Of a stretch of 64,000 nt of DNA, positions 19,759 to 28,559 are shown piece by piece. Positions within the stretch are counted from its first letter, which is position 1, and the number at the start of each line of letters is the position of its first letter. Source of the DNA: Cognataquiflexum nitidum. Lineage in GTDB: Bacteria; Bacteroidota; Bacteroidia; Cytophagales; Cyclobacteriaceae. The notes beneath the pieces were generated by a model. That model saw only the letters and a program-made list of their open reading frames with translations, ran no database searches and was not told the DNA's origin. The translations under genes and the position numbers were made by a program. The stretch spans positions 60,130 to 124,129 of the forward strand of contig NZ_JAKZAM010000015.1 in assembly GCF_022538055.1 (NCBI RefSeq). Direction: 5' to 3'.

Positions 19759-20631
19759 TCACAAAAAAGCCATACTCAAAATCCCTGTGAACATCAGCAT
19801 TTTGGAAAGAATACTCAGTTGGGTGAAATGAGCTTTGCGGTCAGCCATGTATATTTTGTACATAAAAATGAAAAAGAGGATGCTCAAGCCCCCAAAGTAA
19901 AAATAAAGCTGGGTATTATTGATCTTGAAAGTAACTATCAAAATAGCGCTGATAAAACAAAAGGCGATCGTAAAAATGATCCTTTTGGTATTGCGGAAGC
20001 CAAAAACAATCGGAAGCGTGCGGCAACCGTGTTTTCTATCGCCTTGCCGGTCTTCGATGTCTTTGATGATTTCTCGGATCAGGTTGATAAAAAATGCGAA
20101 AATGGCGTAAGTGAGTACCAATAATTCTGATTTTTGATAATAATAACCGATAATCCAAATAGCTGTTCCTGTCAGTAAGGCTACGGTGAAATTCCCTATA
20201 AAAGGCAGCCGTTTCAGGGAATTGCTGTAAAGCCAAAGTAAAAAAGAGGCAATAAAGTTGATCACTGCAATCCTTGGACTGACAATCAGCCCAATCCCAA
20301 CCCCACTGATGTTAAGGATAGTATGGAGAAAAATAGCGACTCGCCTTTTCATCCCTTTGCCGATAATGACTTCATCAGGTTTGTTGACATAGTCTATTTT
20401 GACATCATAATAGTCATTGATCATGTAGCCGGCGGCCGTCAGGATGACTGTTGAAATAATGATCAGATAAAGGTTGATGTCTTGTAGGACAGGAAGTCCC
20501 TTTCGGGTGGTCTCCACCAAAAAATACGCCGTCATCAGCTGTGCAAAAGCCACAATCACCAGATTGAGTGGTCTGCTGATTTTGAGAAGACTCCAAAAAG
20601 AAAGTCTTTTGGCTTTGGTTGTGGCGCTCAT
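19759..20631 (-). CDS. UbiA-family prenyltransferase
   Basis: A 290-residue polytopic inner-membrane protein with about eight or nine hydrophobic segments. The first Asp-rich motif is NDYYDVKIDYVNKPDE near residue 72 and the second is DIEDRQGDRKHG near 190. Both bind the magnesium-diphosphate of an isoprenoid donor. Relatives in Bacteroidota are often named geranylgeranylglycerol-phosphate geranylgeranyltransferase-like, but the acceptor cannot be read from the sequence. Quinone or other lipid prenylation is also possible. The neighbouring aminopeptidase gene on the same strand is 92 bp upstream. Confidence 0.88.
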   Translation of the reverse strand: MSATTKAKRLSFWSLLKISRPLNLVIVAFAQLMTAYFLVETTRKGLPVLQDINLYLIIISTVILTAAGYMINDYYDVKIDYVNKPDEVIIGKGMKRRVAIFLHTILNISGVGIGLIVSPRIAVINFIASFLLWLYSNSLKRLPFIGNFTVALLTGTAIWIIGYYYQKSELLVLTYAIFAFFINLIREIIKDIEDRQGDRKHGCRTLPIVFGFRNTKRIIFTIAFCFISAILIVTFKINNTQLYFYFGGLSILFFIFMYKIYMADRKAHFTQLSILSKMLMFTGILSMAFL

Positions 20632-20723
20632 AGTTCAAAATTAAGAGAAAAAGATCAGGAACTTGGATATGATCCCGTCCTCTTTCAACTTTATTTTAAA
20701 GCATTAGGTTTTGAATGTCAGGG

Positions 20724-22145
20724 TTATTTTTTATCCAAATTTGGTAGTCCTGTTTTTTGGAGAAGACCTTCCTCTTTCATCAGTTTTTCAATGTCTGCTA
20801 TTTTTCTTGGTACAAATTCACTTAGGTTTTCATTACCATCCTCGGTGATTAGGATATTGTCTTCAATCCGGATGCCTATTTTCCACCACTTGGGATCTAC
20901 CGGACTGCCTTCAGGAATGTATATTCCCGGTTCTACAGTCAAGATCATTCCGGCTTCCAAAGTGCCATAAGCACCCCTGTCATGTACATCCAAACCAAGA
21001 TGATGACCTACGCCGTGGGGGAAATACCGGTGACGTTCACCTGCTTTGACCAATCCCAACTTCATAAGTCCTTCGTCAATAACTTCGCGGGCGGCAGCAT
21101 CGACGTCCCTGAAATCAGCACCTACGGTACAAGCTTTGGTGCCTGCTTCCAAGGCTTTCAGGACAATTTCATAAATGGCTTTTTCTTCAGAAGAAAAAAC
21201 ACCCTTTACCGGCGCTGTTCGTGTAATGTCACCGGAATAGCCCCTGTATTCTGCACCCACATCCATCAGGACAAGGCCCTCTTGCAGATTCACTACACCA
21301 TTATCCACATAGTGAAGGATTGTGGAGTTGTTGCCCGAACCGACAATCGAACCATATCCGACGTATTCTGCCCCCATGGCCTTATGGACAAATTCATGTG
21401 CGCCCTGGATTGCCCTTTCAGTAGTGCCGGGTTGAATGGATCGGAAAGCTTCCATATGTCCGTAACCTGAGATCGCTACTGCTTTCTTGATAATTTCAAT
21501 CTCTTCTTCAGTTTTGATTACCCTCATCCTTTCCAGGATATTGTTAAGTGCCATGTCAGCAGGTTTCAAAGGTGTGGAATGGGCTGATTTCAAAGCCGCA
21601 ATCATTGCCTTTAGAGGATTGTTGTAGCTATTTCTTTCAATTTCTCCAAGGTCAAAGGAAAGCACGCTTTTCAAAAGCTTAGGGTCTATGGCTGGGGATT
21701 TTAGAAAATCAGAATAAAAAAATACATGCTCAAATCCTAGCTTTTCCCTGACACCTTCCACACCGAGTCTTTCGCCATCCCATTGTTCTTTGGCAGGATC
21801 TTTGGGTTGAACATAAATGATTTCACTGACTGATTTGCCATCTATAGCCATTGGTGTTTTGAAGACGATCAAGGCAGAATTTGGCTCCCTAAAACCGGTG
21901 AAATAATAAAAATCTGAATTTGGTCTATAGGTGAAATCAGTGTCGTTGGACCTGTTTTTGACCGGATTGTTGAAAAAAACTGCTGCTGAGTTATCCGGCA
22001 AAAGATTTCTTAAAGCCTCCCTGCGGCCTTTATGGAATTCAGGACTCAAACCGTCATCGAAAAAGGATTGGGCAAGAAGGTTGTTTTCAGATAAAATGAA
22101 AGTAATAAAAGCAAAAAGGAAAATGCCGGTGAATTTGAATTTCAT
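20724..22145 (-). CDS. Xaa-Pro aminopeptidase P-type (M24B), exported
   Basis: Removes N-terminal residues next to proline. The 473-residue protein has a signal peptide (MKFKFTGIFLFAFITF to NNLLAQ), so it probably acts in the periplasm. An N-terminal aminopeptidase P domain (RREALRNLLPDNSAAVFF, DFYYFTGFREPNS) is followed by the pita-bread M24 domain. The five metal ligands can be placed: DVGAEYRGYSGDITRT (two Asp), HGVGHHLGLDVHD (His), LTVEPGIYIPEG (Glu) and GIRIEDNILITEDG (Glu). Confidence 0.93.
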   Translation of the reverse strand: MKFKFTGIFLFAFITFILSENNLLAQSFFDDGLSPEFHKGRREALRNLLPDNSAAVFFNNPVKNRSNDTDFTYRPNSDFYYFTGFREPNSALIVFKTPMAIDGKSVSEIIYVQPKDPAKEQWDGERLGVEGVREKLGFEHVFFYSDFLKSPAIDPKLLKSVLSFDLGEIERNSYNNPLKAMIAALKSAHSTPLKPADMALNNILERMRVIKTEEEIEIIKKAVAISGYGHMEAFRSIQPGTTERAIQGAHEFVHKAMGAEYVGYGSIVGSGNNSTILHYVDNGVVNLQEGLVLMDVGAEYRGYSGDITRTAPVKGVFSSEEKAIYEIVLKALEAGTKACTVGADFRDVDAAAREVIDEGLMKLGLVKAGERHRYFPHGVGHHLGLDVHDRGAYGTLEAGMILTVEPGIYIPEGSPVDPKWWKIGIRIEDNILITEDGNENLSEFVPRKIADIEKLMKEEGLLQKTGLPNLDKK

Positions 22146-22320
22146 TTTGAATTATAGTTTGATTAAGTGGGAAATATAGTGCCCCTTTTACAAAAATAAG
22201 GTAAACCGACCATGAAAAATTGAATTCCCTTCTGGACAATTACCCACCGATTGACAAATGGGTAAAATGCTGCCAAAATTGAAATCCCTATATTTGCCAA
22301 AATTTAAACACCTATTAAGA

Positions 22321-23964
22321 ATGAAAAAATTGATGATCGTTTTCATGTTTGTGCTTTTTAACTTCATGGCTTTTGCCCAAAACCAAAAGAACGAACCTAC
22401 TTCAAAACCCAAGATTGTGGTAGGAATTGTAGTTGATCAGATGCGGCAGGAATATTTTTATAAGTTTCAGGACAGGTATACCGAAGGAGGATTCAAGAGG
22501 TTAATGAAAGACGGCTTCATGATGAAGAATGCCCATTACAACTATATCCCAACCTATACTGGTCCCGGTCATGCTTCTGTCTACACCGGAACGACACCGG
22601 CTACCCATGGCATTATCGCCAATGATTGGTATGTGCGAAGCCTTGGCAGGACGATGTATTGTGCGGAAGACAGCACGGTCACTGCGGTAGGAGGGGATGC
22701 TGATAACGGGAAAATCTCTCCGCGAAATATGTATTCGACCACTATCTCTGATGAAATTAGATTTGCATCAAACAAAAGGTCCAAAGTCGTGGCTATTGCC
22801 CTCAAAGATAGAGGAGCTTCACTTCCGGCAGGGCATTTGGGAGATGCCTATTGGTTTGACAACATCACAGGCAATTTCATGACCTCAACCTATTATTATG
22901 ACTCTTTGCCCACTTGGGTACAAAAGTTCAATGAAAAGAAATTAGCAGAGAAATACAGTTCTCAAAAATGGGTGCCGCTTTTTCCGATAGATACTTACAA
23001 GCAAAGCATTGAGGATGACAACTCATTTGAGGGGCCATTTATCGGACAGGAAAAGACAGTTTTCCCCTATGACCTGCCAAGTCTGATGGAAAACAATCGA
23101 GGGCTTGGCATAATTGCCGGGACGCCTTTTGGGAATACCCTCACCTTGGACATGGCTTATGCAGCTATTGAAGGAGAGAAGTTGGGCAAAAGAGGAGAGA
23201 CCGATTTGTTGGCGGTAAGCTTCTCTTCACCCGATTATATCGGACACCGGTTTGGGCCGACGTCCGTAGAATTGGAAGACAACTACCTGAGACTGGACAG
23301 GGAGTTGGAGCAATTTTTCAATTTCCTCGACAAGGAATATGGGAAAGATGAGTATTTGGTTTTCCTCACTGCAGACCATGCAGTGGCTGACATTGTGGAT
23401 TATATGTTGAGCGAAAATGTGCCTGCCGGCAACTTTAATACCCGCTATATCTTAACCCAAATGCGGGGGTTTTCAATTTTGAAATATGGTGAGGGTAACT
23501 GGATTTCAAGCTTTACCAACGAGCAGGTTTTTCTGAACTATGATCTCGCTAAAGAAAAAGGGGTCAATATCGAGCAGATGCAAAGGGAACTAGCGGAATT
23601 TCTGTTAAAATTTCCCGGGATCAAAGAAGTATATACCGGAACAGATATGAGAAGAATGGATTATCTGACAGGAAAAAAGTCACTTCTCCAAATGGGGTAT
23701 AACCACAAAGCCTCAGGAGACTTATTGTTGATATTAGAACCGGCTTGGCTAAGCAGTTCTTTCAAAGGAACAACCCACGGGACAGGCTATACTTACGACA
23801 CCCATGTTCCAATAGTATTTATGGGATGGAATGTTCCACAAGGTGAAAGTTCAAGGTACGCGACGGTTACTGATATTGCGCCGACACTTTCTATGATGCT
23901 TGATATCAGACTCCCTAACGGTGCTACGGGACAGCCGATATTGGAAATTGTGGATAAGAAATGA
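22321..23964 (+). CDS. PafA-like alkaline phosphatase / nucleotide pyrophosphatase-superfamily enzyme
   Basis: The start at 22321 gives a clean signal peptide (MKKLMIVFMFVLFNFMAFAQ); an upstream ATG at 22258 adds an unlikely leader. The mature periplasmic enzyme (about 527 residues) has VVDQMRQEYFYKF with the first metal Asp, the Thr nucleophile in PTYTGPGHASVYTG, SSPDYIGHRFGP and LTADHAVAD (metal Asp/His), and HGTGYTYDTHVPI (metal His). This set matches the PafA-type calcium/zinc phosphomonoesterases of Flavobacteria, which release phosphate from organic phosphate. A candidate -7 box (TATATTTG, 22289-22296) lies just upstream, without a well-spaced -33 element. Confidence 0.92.
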   Translation: MKKLMIVFMFVLFNFMAFAQNQKNEPTSKPKIVVGIVVDQMRQEYFYKFQDRYTEGGFKRLMKDGFMMKNAHYNYIPTYTGPGHASVYTGTTPATHGIIANDWYVRSLGRTMYCAEDSTVTAVGGDADNGKISPRNMYSTTISDEIRFASNKRSKVVAIALKDRGASLPAGHLGDAYWFDNITGNFMTSTYYYDSLPTWVQKFNEKKLAEKYSSQKWVPLFPIDTYKQSIEDDNSFEGPFIGQEKTVFPYDLPSLMENNRGLGIIAGTPFGNTLTLDMAYAAIEGEKLGKRGETDLLAVSFSSPDYIGHRFGPTSVELEDNYLRLDRELEQFFNFLDKEYGKDEYLVFLTADHAVADIVDYMLSENVPAGNFNTRYILTQMRGFSILKYGEGNWISSFTNEQVFLNYDLAKEKGVNIEQMQRELAEFLLKFPGIKEVYTGTDMRRMDYLTGKKSLLQMGYNHKASGDLLLILEPAWLSSSFKGTTHGTGYTYDTHVPIVFMGWNVPQGESSRYATVTDIAPTLSMMLDIRLPNGATGQPILEIVDKK

Positions 23965-24121
23965 TTCGGATCAAACAGATAATGGACATTTGGATAATAT
24001 CTGTCCATAGACCACAGTCGACAGTCCATAGCCACTTCAATTGAACCTCACTCCGAGTTTTAAATGGTTAAGGAAAGAAAGTGTAAATACATAACTAGGA
24101 TATTTAGAGTTAATCATTTTC

Positions 24122-24160
24122 AAAAAAAACAGCTTCCCATTTTTAATGAGAAGCTGTTTT
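24122..24160. terminator. Bidirectional terminator between hmgA and the phosphatase gene
   Basis: An 11-bp perfect stem (AAAACAGCTTC / GAAGCTGTTTT) with an A tract on one side and a T tract on the other, able to end both convergent transcripts. The rest of 23965-24228 holds no gene. Confidence 0.8.
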
Positions 24161-24176
24161 GATTTCAAAACCTGCT

Positions 24177-24222
24177 CAATTAACCAATAATCAATTAACC
24201 AATAACCAATAACCCAATAACC
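24177..24222. repeat. Short tandem repeat next to the hmgA stop
   Basis: Imperfect reiterations of a 7-15-bp unit built on AACCAATAA / AATTAACC, lying directly after the homogentisate dioxygenase stop codon. The small open frame across it (IGYWLIDYW-type) is a by-product. Confidence 0.6.
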
Positions 24223-24228
24223 GATCAC

Positions 24229-25392
24229 CTACTCCTTCCAGGACATAGGATAATTAGGGTCAACAAATTCAAGACCTTGCGTAGTGACCTGCAAAGGTTT
24301 GAATGTATCAAGCATCACGGCGATCTCTTCGGTGGATTTTGCCCCGATGGATTTCTCGACAGTTCCCGGATGCGGGCCATGCGGAAGTCCGCCCATATGA
24401 ATGGTGAAGGAACCCCGGTCAATACCTTTTCTGCTCATAAATTCCCCCTCGGCATAATAGAGTACTTCATCAGAATCGATATTGCTGTGGTTGTAGGGGG
24501 CAGGAATGGCCAAGGGATGGTAATCAAACAGCCTTGGCACAAAAGAACAGATGACAAATCCCCATGCCTGAAAAGTCTGATGCACCGGAGGCGGCTGGTG
24601 GATTCTTCCCGTAATCGGCTCAAAATCATGGATGGAAAGTGCATAAGGATACAAATAACCGTCCCATCCGACAATGTCCAAGGGACTGTGCCCATAATGA
24701 TAAGGATAAAGCATTCCTCCTTTTTTGATCTGGACAAGGTAATCGCCCTTTTCTGATTCGATGACCAATTCACGTGGCGTGCGGATGTCTCTTTCGCAGT
24801 AGGGAGAATGTTCAAGCAATTGCCCGACTTCATTTCTATACCTTTTGACAGTCTCGATCGGACCTTGAGATTCGATCACCAATAGTCGCAGTGGTCCTTC
24901 TTCTTTCCATTCAAACCTGTAAATCGTCGTCCTCGGAATCACAATATAATCCCCTTGTCTCACTTCTAATTTCCCAAATTGGGAATACATCACTCCTTCG
25001 CCGTCATGCACATAAATCAGTTCATCCCCGTCGGCATTCTTGAAGAAAAAGTCCATTTTACGCTGTTCGGGTGTGCAAATGCCCATCATGACATCATTGT
25101 TCATCATGAGCATTTTGCGGGCGGAAAGATAATCCTTGCCGGTAATGCCTACACCTGAAGTTTTGAGATGCGTCTGTTGCAGTCCATGGGCTTTGGCCGG
25201 TTCCCATGAATAGGGGGTAGGCTTGCCGATGGATTTGACATCATTGGGATTGTGAATATGGTAGAGGATGGAATAGATGCCGGAGAATCCCTTAGAGGTA
25301 ACGAGTTCTTCTTTGTAAAGGCTCCCGTCAGGCTGTCTAAACTGGATATGTCTTTTCGGGGGAATATTCCCCAATCTGTGGTAGTAAGCCAT
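24229..25392 (-). CDS. hmgA: Homogentisate 1,2-dioxygenase
   Basis: Opens the ring of homogentisate with O2 and Fe(II) to maleylacetoacetate in tyrosine/phenylalanine catabolism. The 387-residue cupin protein is shorter than proteobacterial forms of about 430-440 residues. Family landmarks are ISILYHIHN-like YSILYHIHNPNDV, MGICTPEQRKMDFFF, DELIYVHDGEGVM near residue 125, SHSPL-like HYGHSPLDIVGWDG, and the iron-site block near NHSNIDSDEVLYYAEGEF with HMGGLPHGPHPG. No other gene of the pathway lies in the window. A terminator follows. Confidence 0.93.
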   Translation of the reverse strand: MAYYHRLGNIPPKRHIQFRQPDGSLYKEELVTSKGFSGIYSILYHIHNPNDVKSIGKPTPYSWEPAKAHGLQQTHLKTSGVGITGKDYLSARKMLMMNNDVMMGICTPEQRKMDFFFKNADGDELIYVHDGEGVMYSQFGKLEVRQGDYIVIPRTTIYRFEWKEEGPLRLLVIESQGPIETVKRYRNEVGQLLEHSPYCERDIRTPRELVIESEKGDYLVQIKKGGMLYPYHYGHSPLDIVGWDGYLYPYALSIHDFEPITGRIHQPPPVHQTFQAWGFVICSFVPRLFDYHPLAIPAPYNHSNIDSDEVLYYAEGEFMSRKGIDRGSFTIHMGGLPHGPHPGTVEKSIGAKSTEEIAVMLDTFKPLQVTTQGLEFVDPNYPMSWKE

Positions 25393-25469
25393 TTGTATTT
25401 GGGTTTATGTATCCAACAAATTTAGAAAAAATGGAATACCATTCTTTGGGTAATGGAATTAAAGTAAGG

Positions 25470-25496
25470 CAAAAAAAAGAGCGGCATGTGCCGCTC
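25470..25496 (-). terminator. Terminator after the csbD-like gene
   Basis: GAGCGGCA / TGCCGCTC hairpin followed on the minus strand by eight T, 20 bp beyond the stop codon at 25518. Confidence 0.85.
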
Positions 25497-25517
25497 CATA
25501 ATTGTGGTTTAGTAATT

Positions 25518-25709
25518 TCAATCTTTTCCAAAGAGGAATTTGGTAAGTTCATCTTTTGCAGCGCCAGTTTTCTTTTGAAGCCTACCGAGAAGTTGGTCTT
25601 CCTGACCTTCTGCATAAACAAGGTCGTCGTCTGTGAGTTCCCCGTATTTTTCCTTTAATTTACCTTTCAACTCGTTCCAGTTTCCTTTGATCTTTAAGTC
25701 TAATGCCAT
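25518..25709 (-). CDS. CsbD-family stress protein
   Basis: A 63-residue hydrophilic protein with the family pattern: [20 protein letters not shown], then a [19 protein letters not shown] stretch. CsbD proteins are abundant general-stress proteins of unknown biochemical role. It is a single-gene unit with its own terminator, divergent from the GH16 lipoprotein gene. Confidence 0.88.
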   Translation of the reverse strand: MALDLKIKGNWNELKGKLKEKYGELTDDDLVYAEGQEDQLLGRLQKKTGAAKDELTKFLFGKD

Positions 25710-25792
25710 GGTAGTTTTGGTTTAGGTTTAACATAAAATATACATTGAATTAAACAAATACTATTCCAAACATAAAATATTAGATATTTATT

Positions 25793-26593
25793 ATGAAAAA
25801 TATTGTAAAAACAATCCCATTGATTCTCTTATTGGCTTGTGGAGGAAATGATCAGGAACCAAATCTCGTTTGGTCGGATGAATTTGAAGTTGAAGGTCTT
25901 CCCGACCCCGGTAAATGGAGCTATGATGTCGGTGATCACGGTTGGGGCAACAATGAATTGCAATACTACACCAAAGAAACCCTTGCCAATGCAAGGGTTG
26001 AAAATGGAAACCTGATCATAGAAGCCCATCAGGACAGTACATTTTCTAAGGCATATACCTCGGCCCGGTTGGTCACCAAAGGCAATGCCTCGTGGCAATA
26101 TGGCTACATAGAAGTTAGGGCAAAGTTACCATCCGGCTTGGGAACCTGGCCTGCTATATGGATGCTTCCCGAAGAAAACAAATATGGAGGATGGCCCAAA
26201 AGCGGCGAAATCGACATCATGGAGCATGTAGGCTATGACCAGGGGACTGTCCACGGGACAGTGCATACCGAAGCATTCAACCATACGATCGGAACCCAAA
26301 TGGGAGCGACCAAATCAGTGCATACCTGTTCCGAGGAATTTCATACCTATGCCATCGATTGGCAGGAAAAGAAAATAGATTTCTATATCGACGGAGAGCT
26401 TTACCACACTTTTTTGAATACAGAAAAGAATACCGCCGAATGGCCTTTTGATATGCCATTTCACCTGATCATGAATATCGCTGTTGGAGGAAATTGGGGA
26501 GGTAGCAAAGGTGTTGCCGCTGATATTTGGCCCCAAAGGATGGAAGTGGATTACGTGAGGGTTTATCGAGAAAAGCCGGAGGAAGTTAAATAG
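25793..26593 (+). CDS. GH16-family endo-beta-glucanase (laminarinase-like) lipoprotein
   Basis: A 266-residue protein with a lipoprotein signal (TIPLILLLACGG, Cys about 17), followed directly by a single GH16 domain. The catalytic signature E-x-D-x-x-E is present as GEIDIMEHVG near residue 140. WSDEFEVEG, NNELQYYT, LPSGLGTWPAIWMLP and HLIMNIAVGGNWGG are the other standard blocks. Hydrolysis of beta-1,3- or mixed-linked glucans at the cell surface or periplasm is expected. There is no SusC/SusD pair nearby, so it is not in a visible polysaccharide utilisation locus. Confidence 0.93.
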   Translation: MKNIVKTIPLILLLACGGNDQEPNLVWSDEFEVEGLPDPGKWSYDVGDHGWGNNELQYYTKETLANARVENGNLIIEAHQDSTFSKAYTSARLVTKGNASWQYGYIEVRAKLPSGLGTWPAIWMLPEENKYGGWPKSGEIDIMEHVGYDQGTVHGTVHTEAFNHTIGTQMGATKSVHTCSEEFHTYAIDWQEKKIDFYIDGELYHTFLNTEKNTAEWPFDMPFHLIMNIAVGGNWGGSKGVAADIWPQRMEVDYVRVYREKPEEVK

Positions 26594-26680
26594 AGGTTAT
26601 AAAAAGCATCACTTTTTTAAATGGAAACGGGCAGGATCAATTCATCCAATTTGGACCTAATCCACTTTTAAACATATAAT

Positions 26681-26776
26681 TTTTCGGTTACGATCGAAGA
26701 ATTACATGTTTATTTTCGGTTACGATCGAAGAAATACATGTTTATTTTCGGTTAGGTCGATAATATGCATTATTTT
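26681..26776 (+). promoter_or_regulatory. Three 32-bp iterated repeats upstream of a DUF4143 ATPase gene
   Basis: TTTTCGGTTA starts at 26681, 26713 and 26745, an exact 32-bp period. Copies 1 and 2 continue CGATCGAAGAA(A/T)TACATG almost identically. Copy 3 diverges into the region just ahead of the ATPase ATG (26797). Three equally phased copies at this place suggest operator iterons or promoter duplication; no factor is known. Confidence 0.6.
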
Positions 26777-26796
26777 TACTCAAAATATTTTCTGAG

Positions 26797-27921
26797 ATGG
26801 TAAGAAGAAAATTGGAGAGTCAAATCTTGGAAATGACGCATAATGGAAAGATTCTTTTGATATCTGGCCCGAGGCAGGTTGGTAAAACAACATTGTTGAG
26901 GCAATTGGTGGATCAAAGAAATGAAAAGACATTGTGGCTGAATTGTGACAATCCGGACGATAGGTCAGATTTGACAGAAGCGACGGTCACCTCTCTTACC
27001 AATCTGATCGGTTCAAATACACTGGTAATCGTCGATGAAGCACAGAGAGTAAAAAATATTGGGTTGACATTGAAATTGATAGTGGACAACATTCCCAATA
27101 CACAAGTAATCGCGTCCGGTTCTTCGGCCTTGGAATTAGCAAATGAAATCAATGAACCATTGACTGGGAGAAAGAGAGAATTTCACCTTTATCCATTCTC
27201 GACACAGGAAATGGCGGAATACAGCTCTGAAAGGGAGGAGAAAAGGCTGTTGGAGGCGAGGATGATATATGGTTTTTATCCGGAGGTTGTCAAGAATCCC
27301 AATGATGCCAGGGATATTTTGGAGGAAATTACTTCAAGTTATTTATATAAGGATATCTTGACTTTGGATCAGGTGAGGAAACCTGTGATCCTTCAGAAAT
27401 TATTATTGGCATTGGCCCTTCAGGTAGGTTCCGAAATTACATTTAATGAGTTGGGCAACACGATAGGTATAGACAAGGAAACTGCTGAAAAATACCTGGA
27501 TTTGTTAGAAAAAAGTTTTGTTGTTTTCAGGCTCAATTCCTTCAACAGGAATATGAGAAGGGAAATCAAAAAAGGAAAAAAAGTCTATTTCTGGGACAAC
27601 GGGATCAGGAATGCCATTGTCAATAATTTTAATTCCCTATCCTTGAGAAATGATGTCGGTGGCCTCTGGGAAAATTTCATTATCAGCGAGCGGATGAAGT
27701 TTCTCCATTACAACAAAATCAGGAGCAATGTATTCTTTTGGAGAACCACTACGGGCAAAGAGATAGATTGGATAGAAGAAAGAGATGGGAAAATATATGC
27801 CTTTGAAGCAAAATGGAATCCCAAAAGAAGCTCATTTCTGCCTCAGGGATTTGAGGAAGCGTATCCTGAATCTACTTTTCAAATCGTCAATTCCGAGAAT
27901 TACATGTCAGTGTTGGTGTGA
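26797..27921 (+). CDS. AAA+ ATPase with DUF4143 domain (second copy in window)
   Basis: The 374-residue protein has Walker A GPRQVGKTTLLRQ near residue 24, Walker B TLVIVDEAQR near 78 and a sensor motif ASGSSALEL. The DUF4143 part begins near residue 200 with a winged-helix-like FNELGNTIGIDKETAEKYL. It ends with a nuclease-like pattern, FFWRTTTGKEIDWIEE and YAFEAKWNPKR (D/E-x-K), typical of the group. Sequence identity to the ATPase at 18337-19533 is low. The biological role of these proteins is unproven. The gene stands alone and is followed by a HipB-like regulator. Confidence 0.9.
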   Translation: MVRRKLESQILEMTHNGKILLISGPRQVGKTTLLRQLVDQRNEKTLWLNCDNPDDRSDLTEATVTSLTNLIGSNTLVIVDEAQRVKNIGLTLKLIVDNIPNTQVIASGSSALELANEINEPLTGRKREFHLYPFSTQEMAEYSSEREEKRLLEARMIYGFYPEVVKNPNDARDILEEITSSYLYKDILTLDQVRKPVILQKLLLALALQVGSEITFNELGNTIGIDKETAEKYLDLLEKSFVVFRLNSFNRNMRREIKKGKKVYFWDNGIRNAIVNNFNSLSLRNDVGGLWENFIISERMKFLHYNKIRSNVFFWRTTTGKEIDWIEERDGKIYAFEAKWNPKRSSFLPQGFEEAYPESTFQIVNSENYMSVLV

Positions 27922-27960
27922 AAATATTCGGAGGTTGAAATGATGAATAGATATCATCAA

Positions 27961-28015
27961 ATACTTATGTTGTTTAATATCAGCATAAGTATTTATATTG
28001 TGGATATTAAACAAC
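27961..28015. promoter_or_regulatory. Nested inverted repeats, likely operator of the HipB-like gene
   Basis: GTTGTTTAATAT (27969-27980) is perfectly inverted at 28004-28015. Nested with it, ATACTTATG (27961-27969) is inverted at 27984-27992. All sit within 60 bp upstream of the regulator's ATG at 28020, as expected for an autoregulating HipB-type operator. Confidence 0.6.
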
Positions 28016-28019
28016 AAAA

Positions 28020-28322
28020 ATGAAATCCAAGAAAGCGATTTTACTGCCAAGGTTTCAGAAAATGCTGGAACAAATGGGTGAAAACATCAAACTCGCAAGA
28101 AAGAGAAGGAAGTTTAGCACCATTCAGGTATCGGAAAGGGCAGGAATCAACAGGACTACTTTATACCAGATAGAAAAGGGAAATCCCAGTGTGGCATTGG
28201 GGTCATACTTTAATGTCCTCCGGGTTTTAAACTTGGAAGAGGATTTTTTAAAACTTGCCGCCGATGATGAATTCGGGAGAAAGCTTCAGGATCTGGAATT
28301 GATGGGTAAATCCAAAAAGTAG
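28020..28322 (+). CDS. XRE-family HipB-like antitoxin/regulator (orphan)
   Basis: A 100-residue protein with a Cro/C1 helix-turn-helix (LARKRRKFSTIQVSERAGIN, then RTTLYQIEKGNPSVALGSYF) and the C-terminal LNLEEDFLKLAADDEFGRKL that is usual in HipB-like partners of HipA kinases in Bacteroidota. Its own operator-like palindromes lie upstream. The expected hipA gene is missing. Directly at its stop codon a 20-codon piece of a HipA C-terminus follows, so the partner was deleted. The protein may still repress its promoter. Confidence 0.85.
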   Translation: MKSKKAILLPRFQKMLEQMGENIKLARKRRKFSTIQVSERAGINRTTLYQIEKGNPSVALGSYFNVLRVLNLEEDFLKLAADDEFGRKLQDLELMGKSKK

Positions 28323-28384
28323 CCAATGAAATAGGTATTCCACGAAATGAGCAGCGTCTTATGAGTGCTGCATTTAGAGTATAG
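28322..28384 (+). pseudogene. C-terminal scar of a deleted hipA-like toxin gene
   Basis: Read in the frame starting at 28322, the sequence gives ANEIGIPRNEQRLMSAAFRV and then TAG. This resembles the last 20 residues of HipA-family kinases, which end in an EIGI-x-R-xEQ-xLM-xxAF-type tail. It begins at the hipB-like stop codon, so a deletion removed about 400 codons and joined the two ends. Confidence 0.6.
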
Positions 28385-28504
28385 TTTTTTGGGTGGAAAC
28401 AGTTTCTTCCTTTTCTCCCTCACATCGTTACTCCATTAAAAGGGTTAAACCTCCTTTTGCCTATAGACATAATGTTCTGGTATTTATTGACGTTACCGAT
28501 AATC

Positions 28505-28545
28505 AAAAAAAAGCAAGTTCCATTTTTGAAACTTGCTTTTTCTAG
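28505..28545. terminator. Bidirectional hairpin terminator
   Basis: AAGCAAGTT (28511-28519) pairs with AACTTGCTT (28530-28538), flanked by A-rich and T-rich tracts. It ends the minus-strand membrane protein gene, and possibly plus-strand readthrough from the hipB-like gene. Confidence 0.75.
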
Positions 28546-28559
28546 ATTTAGCACATCGT

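Noticed and set aside
24037..24228. Small ORF with IGYWLIDYW repeats
   Set aside because: It is produced by a short tandem DNA repeat and crosses a terminator hairpin.
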